Source: Microbacterium psychrotolerans (GTDB lineage: Bacteria; Actinomycetota; Actinomycetes; Actinomycetales; Microbacteriaceae). From it: a stretch of 64,000 bases of DNA. Made by a program: the position numbers and the translations under genes. The stretch is taken from positions 1-64,000 of the forward strand of contig NZ_JAVFWO010000008.1 of the NCBI RefSeq assembly GCF_031085295.1. Reading direction: 5' to 3'. Positions within the stretch are counted from its first letter, which is position 1. Each line of letters starts with the position of its first letter. The notes below the pieces were generated by a model, which was not told the origin of the DNA, searched no databases, and saw nothing but the letters and a program-made list of their open reading frames with translations. Positions 52,408 to 62,022 of this stretch are shown here, in pieces.

Positions 52408-52437
52408 TGTCAAGGATCCTGCTTTTAGAGGTAGACT
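52408..52437. promoter_or_regulatory. Divergent control region of folE cluster and SufR-like gene
   Basis: TTGTCA at 52408-52413 and TAGACT at 52432-52437 (18-base spacer) form a plus-strand promoter whose start would fall at the GTG 52444, leaderless. The palindrome AGGATCCT (52413-52420) sits inside the spacer and is a possible operator. Confidence 0.5.
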
Positions 52438-52443
52438 CGCACC

Positions 52444-53163
52444 GTGAGCAGTCTCACTCCGAACCGCGCCGATGCGGTCGCCGCGCTGAGCGACCCGCGT
52501 CGACGCGAGCTGTATCGCCTGGCGGCGCACCGCGCCATCAGCCGCGACGACGCCGCGTCAGCGCTCGGCATCCCGCGCAGCACGGCGGCGCTGTACCTCG
52601 ACAGGCTCGCGGGTGCCGGCCTCCTGACCGTCGAGTACGTCCGGCGTTCCGGCCGGAGCGGGCCGGGCGCCGGGCGCCCCGCGAAGCTCTACCGCGCCAG
52701 CGTGGCGGAGCTGGCGGCCACCATCCCCGAACGCCACTACGAACTCGCGAGCGAGCTGCTGGCCGCCGCCGCGCAGCAGGCGGACGAGAACGGCATCCCG
52801 GTGCGCATCGCGCTCGCCGCCGAGGCCTTCGCTGCCGGGGCTGCGATCGGCGCCGGACGCGAAGGCCTCGAAGACGCGCTCACGGCGTGCGGATACGAAC
52901 CGCGGGCGACCCCGGCGACCGAGCCGCATACAGGCTCGGCCCCTCCCGCCGAAACGGGCGCTGCACGCAGCGAGGCGTCGCCCGATCTGGTGCTCGAGAA
53001 CTGTCCGTTCCATGCCCTGGCGACCCGGCACACCGACCTCATCTGCGGCGCGAACCTCGAGCTCGTCCGCGGCCTGGTGAGCGCGACCGCCGACCCGCGC
53101 ACCGCCGTCCTCGCGCCCGCAGCGGGCCGCTGCTGCGTCGAGATCCGCCGCGACGACGAGTGA
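52444..53163 (+). CDS. SufR-like helix-turn-helix regulator with C-terminal cysteines
   Basis: 239 residues. N-terminal winged helix (VAALSDPRRRELYRLAAHRAISRDDAASALGIPRSTAALYLDRL) and a conserved C-terminal segment LENCPFHALATRHTDLICGANLELVRGLV ending GRCCVEIRRD (segments as recognised). Cys187, Cys201 and Cys230 have a spacing (X13 and X28) close to the Fe-S ligand cysteines of SufR. In SufR proteins a [4Fe-4S] cluster controls DNA binding and so senses iron-sulfur status or oxidative stress. It is divergent from the folE cluster and is the obvious candidate regulator for it. Confidence 0.8.
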   Translation: MSSLTPNRADAVAALSDPRRRELYRLAAHRAISRDDAASALGIPRSTAALYLDRLAGAGLLTVEYVRRSGRSGPGAGRPAKLYRASVAELAATIPERHYELASELLAAAAQQADENGIPVRIALAAEAFAAGAAIGAGREGLEDALTACGYEPRATPATEPHTGSAPPAETGAARSEASPDLVLENCPFHALATRHTDLICGANLELVRGLVSATADPRTAVLAPAAGRCCVEIRRDDE

Positions 53164-53215
53164 ACGAATTCGGGGCCGCGTCGTAGATATCCAGACGCCA
53201 CATGGATTCCGCCGA

Positions 53216-53221
53216 CATAAT
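53216..53221 (+). promoter_or_regulatory. -10 element of the response regulator gene, leaderless type
   Basis: CATAAT six bases before the ATG at 53228; no Shine-Dalgarno. Confidence 0.5.
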
Positions 53222-53227
53222 GAGGGC

Positions 53228-53920
53228 ATGACCGCACCGCGCATCCTCGTCGTGGACGACGAACCGAACATTCGCGACCTGCTGATCACGAGCCTGCGAT
53301 TCGCCGGATTCCAGGTACGGGCCGTCTCCAACGGCGCTCAGACGATCTCGGCCGTCCTCGAAGAGGAGCCGGACCTCATCATCCTCGACGTGATGCTGCC
53401 CGACATGAACGGGTTCAGCGTCACCAAGCGCCTCCGCGGCGCCGGTTACACGGCGCCCATCCTCTTCCTGACCGCGAAGGACGAGACCGAGGACAAGATC
53501 ACCGGCCTGAACGCCGGCGGCGACGACTACGTCACGAAGCCCTTCAGCCTCGACGAGATCGTGGCCCGCATCCAGGCGATCCTGCGCCGCACGATGCAGG
53601 CGGACGAGGAGTCCGTCATCCGCGCGGGCGAGATCACGATGGACCAGGACACGCACGACGTGCAGGTGGGCGAGGCTTCCATCGACCTCAGCCCCACCGA
53701 GTTCAAGCTGCTGCGCTACCTCATGCTCAACCCCAACCGCGTGCTGTCGAAGGCGCAGATCCTCGACCACGTCTGGGAGTACGACTTCAACGGCGACGCC
53801 GGCATCGTCGAGAGCTACATCTCCTACCTGCGACGCAAGATCGATCCACACTCGTCGGAGCCGCTCATCCAGACCAAGCGCGGCTTCGGGTACATGCTGA
53901 AGGCCGGCAAGACCGCTTAG
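53228..53920 (+). CDS. OmpR-family response regulator
   Basis: 230 residues. Receiver domain with acidic pocket DDE (10-12), phospho-Asp54 in LIILDVMLPD and Lys in VTKPF; C-terminal winged helix DLSPTEFKLLRYLMLNPNRVLSKAQILDHVWEYDFNGDAGIVESYISYLRRKID (segments). Resembles actinobacterial PrrA/MprA/TrcR-type regulators. Paired with the histidine kinase 25 bases downstream. Confidence 0.93.
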   Translation: MTAPRILVVDDEPNIRDLLITSLRFAGFQVRAVSNGAQTISAVLEEEPDLIILDVMLPDMNGFSVTKRLRGAGYTAPILFLTAKDETEDKITGLNAGGDDYVTKPFSLDEIVARIQAILRRTMQADEESVIRAGEITMDQDTHDVQVGEASIDLSPTEFKLLRYLMLNPNRVLSKAQILDHVWEYDFNGDAGIVESYISYLRRKIDPHSSEPLIQTKRGFGYMLKAGKTA

Positions 53921-53945
53921 CGCGGCCGCGAGCAAGGGAGACGTT

Positions 53946-55694
53946 CTGGCGCAGAAGCCCGACGCGATCACCCGGTGGTGGCGCGGCACGAGCCTGCGCG
54001 CGAAGGTCACCGGGGTCACTGTCGCGCTCCTCGCAGTCGGCCTCATCGCCGCCGGCGTCGGCACGGCGGCGTTCCTGCGCAACTCGCTCATCGACGGCGT
54101 CGACACACAGGTGGACGCCCTCGCCAGCACGGATGCCGCGAGCCCGCTCCTCGAACTGACCTCCGAGAACGGCAGACTCGTCGCCGAGCCGGTCGACAAT
54201 CCGCCGTCCACCGACTACTTCGTCGCCGTGTACGAGCCGGAGAACGGTGATCTCATCGCGGTCGCGGGTGGTCGTGGCGGCCCGGAACCGGCGTTCCCCG
54301 AGACCTATCCGCTCGACCACGCGCTGCCGAAGGAACTCGACATCGTCACGCTGTCATCCGTCGACGGCGACACCGAGTTCCGCGGCACCGTGACCGTGGA
54401 GGAACTCGGCAACACCGGGCTCTTCTACACGCAGATGGTCGCGGTCCCCCTCGCGACGGTGAACCGCACGATCGCCTCGTACATCGGCATCTACAGCATC
54501 CTCGCCATCCTGATCCTCGTGGGCGGGGCGGTGGCCACTCGCTACCTCGTCACCCTCACCTTCCGCAGCCTCGGCCAGGTCGAATCGACCGCCGACGCGA
54601 TCGCCGCGGGAGATTTCAGCCTGCGTATGACCGACATCGAGCCGACGACGACCGAGGTCGGGCGCCTCAAGACCGCGATCAACGCGATGCTCGACCGCGT
54701 CGACGCCGCCATCACGCAGCGCGACGCGACCGTGCGACAGATGCGGCGCTTCATCGGCGACGCCAGTCATGAGCTGCGCACCCCGCTGGTGACCGTGCGC
54801 GGCTACGCCGAGCTGTATCGCATGGGGGCCGTCCGCGGCGACGAGGACGTCGCGCAGTCGATGGAGCGCATCGAGAAGGAGGCGATCCGCATGGGGCTGC
54901 TCGTCGAGGACCTGCTGGCCCTCGCTCGCCTGGACGAGCGCCGCGACGTCGTCATCGGTCCGGTCGATCTGCGCCCTGTCGCCCGGGATGCCGCGCTCGA
55001 CGTCCGTGCTGCCTCCCCCGCACGCCCGGTCACGGTGATCGACACCACGATCGAGGATCCGACGCCGCCGGTCGAGGAGGAATCGGCGGGCGCCGCCGAC
55101 GAGAAGCGGCGCGCCGGAGGGCCTTCGGCGATCTCCCGCGCCGGCGCCACCCTGTCGCTGCTGCGACGGCGCCCGAAGCCGGTGCCCGCAGCGGGCGCGG
55201 CGGCCGGCGCCCTGCCGCCGCTGCTGCCGGATGCCGACGGCGCCGCGCCGGCGGACGGGCTTCCGCCGATCGTGCTCGGCGACGAGAACCGCATCCGTCA
55301 GGTCGTGACGAACCTGCTCGGCAACGCGCGACGGTTCACCGCCGAGGACTCGCCCATCGAGCTGCGCGTGGGCACCGACGCGCGCTCCCGCATGGGCTGG
55401 ATCGAGATCGTCGACCACGGTGAGGGCGTGCCGGACCAGATCAAGGACAAGATCTTCCAGCGCTTCTGGCGTGCCGACACGTCGCGGACGCGCGAGACGG
55501 GCGGCTCCGGGCTGGGCCTGTCGATCGTGGCGTCGATCGTGGAGGCGCTGCACGGCTCGGTCGACGTCGTCGACACGCCTGGCGGCGGTGCGACCTTCCG
55601 TGTCGCGTTCCCGCTCGCCGACGCCCGCGCCGCCTCGGAGCACCTCGACGTCCTGACGCAGCCGATGCCGCGCCTGGCCGACGCGTCGGAGTGA
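53946..55694 (+). CDS. Sensor histidine kinase, probable CTG start
   Basis: 582 residues if translation begins at the CTG at 53946, five bases after AAGGGAG. No ATG, GTG or TTG occurs between the ribosome site and the first membrane helix; the next GTG (54111) would remove that helix. Order: TM1 (VTVALLAVGLIAAGVGTAAFL), extracellular sensor, TM2 (IYSILAILILVGGAVATRY), HAMP, HisKA with His275 (GDASHELRTPL), a 70-residue Pro/Ala-rich insert (about 368-439), then HATPase with N-box NLLGNARRF, DHGEGVPD and GGSGLGLSIV. The insert in this position is unusual. Confidence 0.88.
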   Translation: MAQKPDAITRWWRGTSLRAKVTGVTVALLAVGLIAAGVGTAAFLRNSLIDGVDTQVDALASTDAASPLLELTSENGRLVAEPVDNPPSTDYFVAVYEPENGDLIAVAGGRGGPEPAFPETYPLDHALPKELDIVTLSSVDGDTEFRGTVTVEELGNTGLFYTQMVAVPLATVNRTIASYIGIYSILAILILVGGAVATRYLVTLTFRSLGQVESTADAIAAGDFSLRMTDIEPTTTEVGRLKTAINAMLDRVDAAITQRDATVRQMRRFIGDASHELRTPLVTVRGYAELYRMGAVRGDEDVAQSMERIEKEAIRMGLLVEDLLALARLDERRDVVIGPVDLRPVARDAALDVRAASPARPVTVIDTTIEDPTPPVEEESAGAADEKRRAGGPSAISRAGATLSLLRRRPKPVPAAGAAAGALPPLLPDADGAAPADGLPPIVLGDENRIRQVVTNLLGNARRFTAEDSPIELRVGTDARSRMGWIEIVDHGEGVPDQIKDKIFQRFWRADTSRTRETGGSGLGLSIVASIVEALHGSVDVVDTPGGGATFRVAFPLADARAASEHLDVLTQPMPRLADASE

Positions 55695-55835
55695 AGCCCC
55701 TCCTCCCCCATCGGCGGTTCCGCCGCTCCCTCCCCAGATGACGAGGGATGCCGATCCCCGCGCAGCGCCGCCCCCTAGCGTGTCGTGCACCGCGGGTTCG
55801 GCATCCGGCCGCCGCACGTTGATCAGGAGTCCCGA

Positions 55836-56123
55836 ATGGCCGTCTTCACCGTCGACAGCGACAGCATCCTCACCTCGACCGCCACGGTGCGCGGCACGAT
55901 CGACCGACTGCAGGCGGAGTCGAACGCGATGCTCGCACAGCTGACCCAGCTGCAGTCCTCGTGGACCGGCTCCGCCTCGGTGGCGTTCACGGGTGTCGTC
56001 GAGCAGTGGCGGGCGACCCAGCGACAGGTCGAGGAGTCTCTCGCGAACATCAACGCGTCACTCGCCGCGGCCGGCCGGCAGTACGCCGACACCGAGCTGG
56101 CGACGACGAGCCTGTTCCGCTGA
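55836..56123 (+). CDS. WXG100 family protein (EsxA/ESAT-6-like)
   Basis: 95 residues, all-helical hairpin with the turn motif WTG at 43-45. AGGAG lies before the ATG. WXG100 proteins are type VII secretion substrates, but no EccC ATPase or other ESX gene is in the window. No C-terminal YxxxD/E signal is evident. A single gene, not a pair. Confidence 0.85.
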   Translation: MAVFTVDSDSILTSTATVRGTIDRLQAESNAMLAQLTQLQSSWTGSASVAFTGVVEQWRATQRQVEESLANINASLAAAGRQYADTELATTSLFR

Positions 56124-56139
56124 TCCCCCCAGGCGGACG

Positions 56140-56173
56140 CAGAACGGCCCCTCCGCGAGGAGGGGCCGTTCTG
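56140..56173. terminator. Bidirectional hairpin between WXG100 and groEL genes
   Basis: Perfect 15-bp arms (56140-56154, 56159-56173) around a GCGA loop, between convergent genes. Confidence 0.8.
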
Positions 56174-56198
56174 TGAACGCGTTACGCGAAAGGCAGGA

Positions 56199-57818
<1,620 letters not shown>

Positions 57819-57854
57819 GTGTGTGTCGTCCCTCCGGAACGTTGGCTTTGGGTA

Positions 57855-57881
57855 TTAGCACTCAACAAACACGAGTGCTAA
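57855..57881. promoter_or_regulatory. CIRCE element 1 (HrcA operator)
   Basis: TTAGCACTC-N9-GAGTGCTAA, a perfect consensus CIRCE, between the groEL promoter and start codon. Confidence 0.95.
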
Positions 57882-57884
57882 ATC

Positions 57885-57914
57885 ATTCTGGCACTCGACC
57901 CTATCGAGTGCAAG
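57885..57914. promoter_or_regulatory. CIRCE element 2 overlapping the groEL promoter
   Basis: A degenerate CIRCE at 57888-57914 (GCACTC-N9-GAGTGC core intact). On the minus strand the promoter TTGCAC-N17-CAGAAT has its -35 at 57913-57908 and -10 at 57890-57885, so HrcA bound here would cover it. Confidence 0.8.
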
Positions 57915-57941
57915 CCGCGGTGACGGATGCCGACATACGAA

Positions 57942-57971
57942 GAGACGGGATGCCTTGCGGCATCCCGTCTC
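57942..57971. terminator. Hairpin after the cspA gene
   Basis: 13-bp arms GAGACGGGATGCC/GGCATCCCGTCTC with a four-base loop between cspA and groEL, both minus strand. Confidence 0.75.
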
Positions 57972-58004
57972 CTGGGTAGGTCAGCGCCGGGCGCTGGGTC
58001 GGTG

Positions 58005-58205
58005 TCAGACGACGCGCACCGACTCCGCCTGAGGGCCCTTCTGGCCGGAGCCGACCGTGAACTCCACGGTCTGACCCTCTTCGAGCACGCGGAAGCCCGA
58101 CATGTCGATGTTCGAGTAGTGGACGAAGACGTCCTGGCCGTCGGCGACGGTGATGAAGCCGAATCCCTTCTCGGCGTTGAACCATTTGACGGTGCCCTGG
58201 GTCAT
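58005..58205 (-). CDS. cspA: Cold shock protein CspA family
   Basis: 66 residues, standard length. GTVKWFNAEKGFGFI and DVFVHYSNID carry the RNP1 and RNP2 motifs that bind single-stranded RNA/DNA. ATG at 58205 follows AGGAGA. The open frame upstream to 58280 is leader. Inverted repeat CACTTGT-N14-ACAAGTG at 58278-58305 lies upstream and may belong to its control region. Confidence 0.95.
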   Translation of the reverse strand: MTQGTVKWFNAEKGFGFITVADGQDVFVHYSNIDMSGFRVLEEGQTVEFTVGSGQKGPQAESVRVV

Positions 58206-58335
58206 GCGAATCTCCTGTAGCCGGCGGTGCAGGGCTTCATCGTATGCAGGCGAAAACTCCGCCTCGGCGCGATTCGTCACTTGTTGACACGCAGGAATAC
58301 AAGTGTTTACCGGCGCGAAACACGACGCCCCGCGA

Positions 58336-58905
58336 TCAGGGCGTGGGCGCGGGCGTCTGCCCGGCGGCGGTGCGGTCGAGGCCGATCACGACGGTCAGCT
58401 GAGGGACATCGGGCGAGGTCGCCGGGTAGGCCTCGCTCTGCTCGATCTCCGCGCCGCCGATGACGTCGGCGAGGCCCGCGGCAGCCGCTTCGTCGGCCGG
58501 GTCGACGTAGAAGACGGTGGTCGTCGGGAAGTCCTGCGAGCCTGCCTCGCCCGCCGTCACCTTCTCGTCGGCCCATCCGGCGCCGACGACGACGTCCTTC
58601 ATCTGCGTGGCCAGTCCCTGCTCGGGCGTCGCGTTGAGGATCATGACGTCGTAGTTGAGGTCGACGACCGGAGTGACCTCGGGAACGGGGGCCACCGTGG
58701 GAGTCGGCGTCGGCACGAGCTCGATCCGGCCGGACGCCAGGAGCGTGCCGAAGATCCCGATGACGATGAGGACGACGGTGGCCAGCGCCGCCCACAGCAG
58801 CACGACCCATCCGCGCATGCGCGGGTTCTCCGCCCGGTGGGCGCCGACGCGGTCCGTCTCCGGCACATCGTCGAAACGATCCCGAGGGAAGCTGGTGGTC
58901 GGCAC
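58336..58905 (-). CDS. LytR C-terminal-domain membrane protein
   Basis: 189 residues. One N-terminal membrane helix (WVVLLWAALATVVLIVIGIFGTLLA) after a charged cytoplasmic end, a Pro/Thr/Val linker, then a LytR_C-type domain (VMILNATPEQGLATQMKDVVVGAGW, TTVFYVDPADEAAAAGLADVIGG). Such domains occur in cell-wall ligase-associated proteins, but this one lacks the LCP catalytic domain. Confidence 0.82.
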   Translation of the reverse strand: MPTTSFPRDRFDDVPETDRVGAHRAENPRMRGWVVLLWAALATVVLIVIGIFGTLLASGRIELVPTPTPTVAPVPEVTPVVDLNYDVMILNATPEQGLATQMKDVVVGAGWADEKVTAGEAGSQDFPTTTVFYVDPADEAAAAGLADVIGGAEIEQSEAYPATSPDVPQLTVVIGLDRTAAGQTPAPTP

Positions 58906-58974
58906 CCGTCGATGCTACCCGGCGAACGCCGCGCGTTCCGTCTGCGACAGTCCCGTCCGGGCTGGAACCGCGAC

Positions 58975-59223
58975 TCAGCGCGCGTCGGCGGCGCGGGCGG
59001 CGCGCTCGTGGAGGCGGACCTCACGCAGCCGGCGCAGTCGCTTGACGAGCATCGGATCGTGCTCCTGCGCCTCGGTCGTGTCGATGAGCCGCCCGAGCAG
59101 CTGGTAGTACCGTGCCGGCGATATCCCGAGCTCGGCCCGGATCGCCTCCTCCTTGGCCCCCGCGTGCCGGCGCCACTCGACCTCGAAGTCGAGGATGGCG
59201 CGATCGCGGTCGGTCAGAGGCAC
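58975..59223 (-). CDS. DUF3263 protein
   Basis: 82 residues, highly charged, helical. LTDRDRAILDFEVEWRRHAGAKEEAIRAELGISPARYYQLLGRLID reads like a short helix-turn-helix (segments LTDRDRAILDFEVEW and LGISPARYYQLLGR), and matches the actinobacterial DUF3263 family. Likely DNA-binding; target unknown. Confidence 0.85.
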   Translation of the reverse strand: MPLTDRDRAILDFEVEWRRHAGAKEEAIRAELGISPARYYQLLGRLIDTTEAQEHDPMLVKRLRRLREVRLHERAARAADAR

Positions 59224-59232
59224 GCGTCCACG

Positions 59233-60252
59233 CTAGCCCGCGGCATCCGTCTCTCCGGTGCGCCACGCGCGCCAGTGCACGAACGAGCCGAGCGGATCGA
59301 CCGCGGCGAGCGCCTCGCCGTCGCGGCCGAGCACGAAGCCGCCCCACGCGTCGGGATCGACGGGCGGTCGCCACCCCTCGTGCAGGCCCGGCGGATCGAT
59401 CGTGATCCACACGGCGTCCAGTCGTCGCACGGCCTCGACGAGACGCTCGCGTCCGGCGCGAGCGATGTGCGGGAGGACGCCGGGCGTCGTCACGACGAGC
59501 GTCGCGTCGGCCGGCGCGAGCGCGGCGGCCGCGTGCAGGACGTCGGGGTCCGATGCGTCACCGGCGCGGAGCAGGGGTGGATCCGCCGCAGCGATGTCGA
59601 GGGCGGCGGCGATGCGGTCGGTACGGCCCGTCTCCCCCGGCCATACGAGGCTCGTGAGGAAGCGACGGTCGCCGGCGTCGGCGGCGTCCAGCGGATCGAG
59701 GTCGATCCCGGCGCGCCACACCACCTCAGGCATGCGCAGGGGCGGGTCGCCGGTGACTTCGCATTCCAGCACCACCGTCGAGTTCCCGTCGGCCGGATCC
59801 AGCGCCACGACGCCATCGCCACTGTGGTAGCGGTACGAGTAGCGGTCGGGATACAGGCACAGCCCCGCACTCGCGCCGACCTCCAGCAGCGCGATCGGCC
59901 CGGGGACGGTGGCCAACGCGGGGAGGAGGACGGCGCACCGCATCGGCTCGTTGGTCTGCAGGCGCCGCGCGGATGCCTCGGCCACCGTCCGGTCGGCGTG
60001 GGCACGCAGCCACGCTGCCCACGCCGCGAAATCCTCCTCGGGCGCGCCGAGCATGCGCGTGACCGCGAAGACGAGCGGCGGCTGCCGGCGCGTGGCCGGG
60101 ATGCGCGCGAGGATAGCGGCGACCGCCGGGTCGGCGACCACCCCGCGGGCCCAGCCCGCGTAGAGGTCAGAGCGCCCGGGTGCCTCGTCCCGCGCGAAGC
60201 GCCCATAGCGCTCCACGACCGCAGCGGTCTCGGCTTGCGGGTCCTCGGTCAT
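59233..60252 (-). CDS. DUF2332 protein
   Basis: 339 residues. The pattern matches DUF2332: VVERYGRFARDEAPGRSDLYAGWARGVVADP, PALATVPGPIALLEVGASAGLCLYPDRYSYRYHSG (a methyltransferase-like LLEVGASAGL loop), and HWRAWRTGETDAAG at the end. The glycine loop suggests a SAM-dependent methyltransferase-like fold, but no activity is known to me. ATG at 60252 has GGGGAGG upstream. Confidence 0.85.
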   Translation of the reverse strand: MTEDPQAETAAVVERYGRFARDEAPGRSDLYAGWARGVVADPAVAAILARIPATRRQPPLVFAVTRMLGAPEEDFAAWAAWLRAHADRTVAEASARRLQTNEPMRCAVLLPALATVPGPIALLEVGASAGLCLYPDRYSYRYHSGDGVVALDPADGNSTVVLECEVTGDPPLRMPEVVWRAGIDLDPLDAADAGDRRFLTSLVWPGETGRTDRIAAALDIAAADPPLLRAGDASDPDVLHAAAALAPADATLVVTTPGVLPHIARAGRERLVEAVRRLDAVWITIDPPGLHEGWRPPVDPDAWGGFVLGRDGEALAAVDPLGSFVHWRAWRTGETDAAG

Positions 60253-60443
60253 CCCGCCATCCTCCCCCACTGTCCAGCCCTTCGGGTTCGGGGCGCCCGG
60301 TGACCGTCCGGGCGGACGCGACGCGCCCCGAACGTTCGTGGCGCGCCTCAGACCCCGACACCCGACGACCCGCTACCCCACCGGCTGAGGTTGAATGGAA
60401 CCTCGAGAGCACGGGCCCTGATGCCGTGCCCCAGGAGGACACC

Positions 60444-60860
60444 ATGACCTACGCCGTCGACAAGAGCGACGCCCAGTGGCGTGCAGACCTGACCGCCGAG
60501 CAGTACGCGGTGCTGCGCGAGGCCGGCACCGAGCGGCCGTGGACCGGCGAGCTGCTCGACGAGAGCCGCGCCGGCCTGTACACGTGCGCGGCGTGCGGCG
60601 CCGAGCTGTTCCAGAGCGGCACGAAGTTCGACTCGCACTGCGGCTGGCCGAGCTTCTACGAGTCGATCCGTCCCGAGGCCGTCGAGCTTATCGAGGACAA
60701 CAGTCACGGGATGGTGCGCACCGAGGTGCGCTGCGCGAACTGCGGCTCGCACCTCGGCCACGTGTTCCCCGACGGCTTCGGCACCCCGACGGGCGACCGC
60801 TACTGCATGAACTCGATCTCGCTGCAGTTCACGCCGGGCGACGACGCAGGAACCGCCTGA
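60444..60860 (+). CDS. msrB: Peptide-methionine (R)-S-oxide reductase
   Basis: 138 residues. Reduces methionine-R-sulfoxide in proteins using thioredoxin. Zinc cysteines are Cys48, Cys51, Cys97 and Cys100; catalytic Cys121 is in RYCMNS. Cys66 may be the resolving residue. GCGWPSFY-type HCGWPSFY is the substrate pocket. AGGAGG precedes the ATG. Coupled to the next gene by TGATG. Confidence 0.95.
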   Translation: MTYAVDKSDAQWRADLTAEQYAVLREAGTERPWTGELLDESRAGLYTCAACGAELFQSGTKFDSHCGWPSFYESIRPEAVELIEDNSHGMVRTEVRCANCGSHLGHVFPDGFGTPTGDRYCMNSISLQFTPGDDAGTA

Positions 60861-61396
60861 TGCCCGGAGCGCTGGACGCCGCGCTCGCACGACGGTCGTG
60901 GTCGAAGGTGACCGACGCGGCACCGACCCACGACGAACTGCTGCAGTTCGTCGCGGCTGCCGGTCGGGTCGCCGACCACTCGTCGCTGCGGCCGTGGCGG
61001 CTCATCGAGCTCCGCGGCGAGGACCGCGAGCGGCTCGGCCGCGCGATCAACAAGGCGCAGGGCGACAAAGGCGTCTCGTCGAAGCCGCTGCGCGCACCGC
61101 TGCTCATCGCGGTCGTGGCGAGCTACCGCAAGAGCCACAAGGTGCCGCGCTGGGAGCAGGAAGCCGTCGCCTCGGGCGTCGCGCACATGCTGAGCCTGCT
61201 GCTCGACGAGGCAGGCTGGGGCGTCATCTGGCGCACCGGGCACTACACGCGCGCCAAGGCCGTCGCGAAGGCTCACGGTCTCAAGAAGAACGAGGAGCTG
61301 CTCGGCTGGCTCTATGTCGGCGGCAAGCCGGCGAGCTCGCGGCCGGAACGGCGCAAGGCCGTCGACGCCCGCCCCTTCGTCAGTCGCATGCCCTGA
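60860..61396 (+). CDS. Nitroreductase-fold protein
   Basis: 178 residues, small FMN-dependent nitroreductase type: ARRSWSKVTDAAPTHDELLQFVAAAGRVADHSSLRPWRLIELRG is the typical start (FMN-binding Arg and Ser in ARRS / HSSLRPW), and LLLDEAGWGVIWRTGHYTRAKAV and ELLGWLYVGG the end. Starts on the msrB stop, so the two are co-translated; both suit an oxidative or nitrosative stress role (inference). Confidence 0.85.
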   Translation: MPGALDAALARRSWSKVTDAAPTHDELLQFVAAAGRVADHSSLRPWRLIELRGEDRERLGRAINKAQGDKGVSSKPLRAPLLIAVVASYRKSHKVPRWEQEAVASGVAHMLSLLLDEAGWGVIWRTGHYTRAKAVAKAHGLKKNEELLGWLYVGGKPASSRPERRKAVDARPFVSRMP

Positions 61397-61510
61397 CGCA
61401 CGCGCGGCGACGGCGACGTCGTGACGCGTGCGCCGAGGCGGAGCGAGCGACGGATGCCGCGACGCGCCCCCCTGCCCGGAACGCTGTCCGGCGGTCGGGC
61501 CGAACCCGGC

Positions 61511-61984
61511 TCAGGCGGCGAGCTGTGCCCGCAGCCGGTCGACGTGCCCCTGCGGGTCGACGCGGTACTCCGCCGATTCCACCGTGCCGTCGGCGCCCAG
61601 GACGAAGGTCGAGCGGATGAGACCCACGCGCTCCTCTCCGTTGACGACCTTGGTGCCCCATGCGCCCCACGCCTCGGCGACGGCGTGGTCCTCGTCCGAG
61701 AGCAACGGGAACTCCAGCTGCTCGGCCTTCGCCCACTCGGCGAGCCGCTCGACCGGATCGGGCGATATGCCGACGACGGCCACCCCGGCAGCCTGGAGCG
61801 AGGCGAGGTTGTCGCGGAAGTCGCAGGCCTCGGTCGTGCAGCCGGGCGTGAAGGCAGCCGGGTAGAAGTACACGATCAGGCGGCGGCCGGCGAAGTCCTC
61901 CGGCCGCACGACGGTGCCGGTGGAGTCGGGAAGGGCGAAGCCGGGGTTCCGGTCGCCTTCGTGCAGGCGGATGTCGTCAGCCAT
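61511..61984 (-). CDS. bcp: Thiol peroxidase Bcp / PrxQ
   Basis: 157 residues. Peroxidatic Cys49 and resolving Cys54 lie in FTPGCTTEACDFRD, the five-residue spacing of atypical 2-Cys PrxQ. Reduces H2O2 and alkyl hydroperoxides with thioredoxin. GAAGGG lies nine bases before the ATG at 61984; an ATG at 61993 is possible but too close to it. Confidence 0.93.
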   Translation of the reverse strand: MADDIRLHEGDRNPGFALPDSTGTVVRPEDFAGRRLIVYFYPAAFTPGCTTEACDFRDNLASLQAAGVAVVGISPDPVERLAEWAKAEQLEFPLLSDEDHAVAEAWGAWGTKVVNGEERVGLIRSTFVLGADGTVESAEYRVDPQGHVDRLRAQLAA

Positions 61985-62022
61985 GTCATGCATCCCTTCG
62001 AGGGTCGGGGGTGGTGCGGTGG

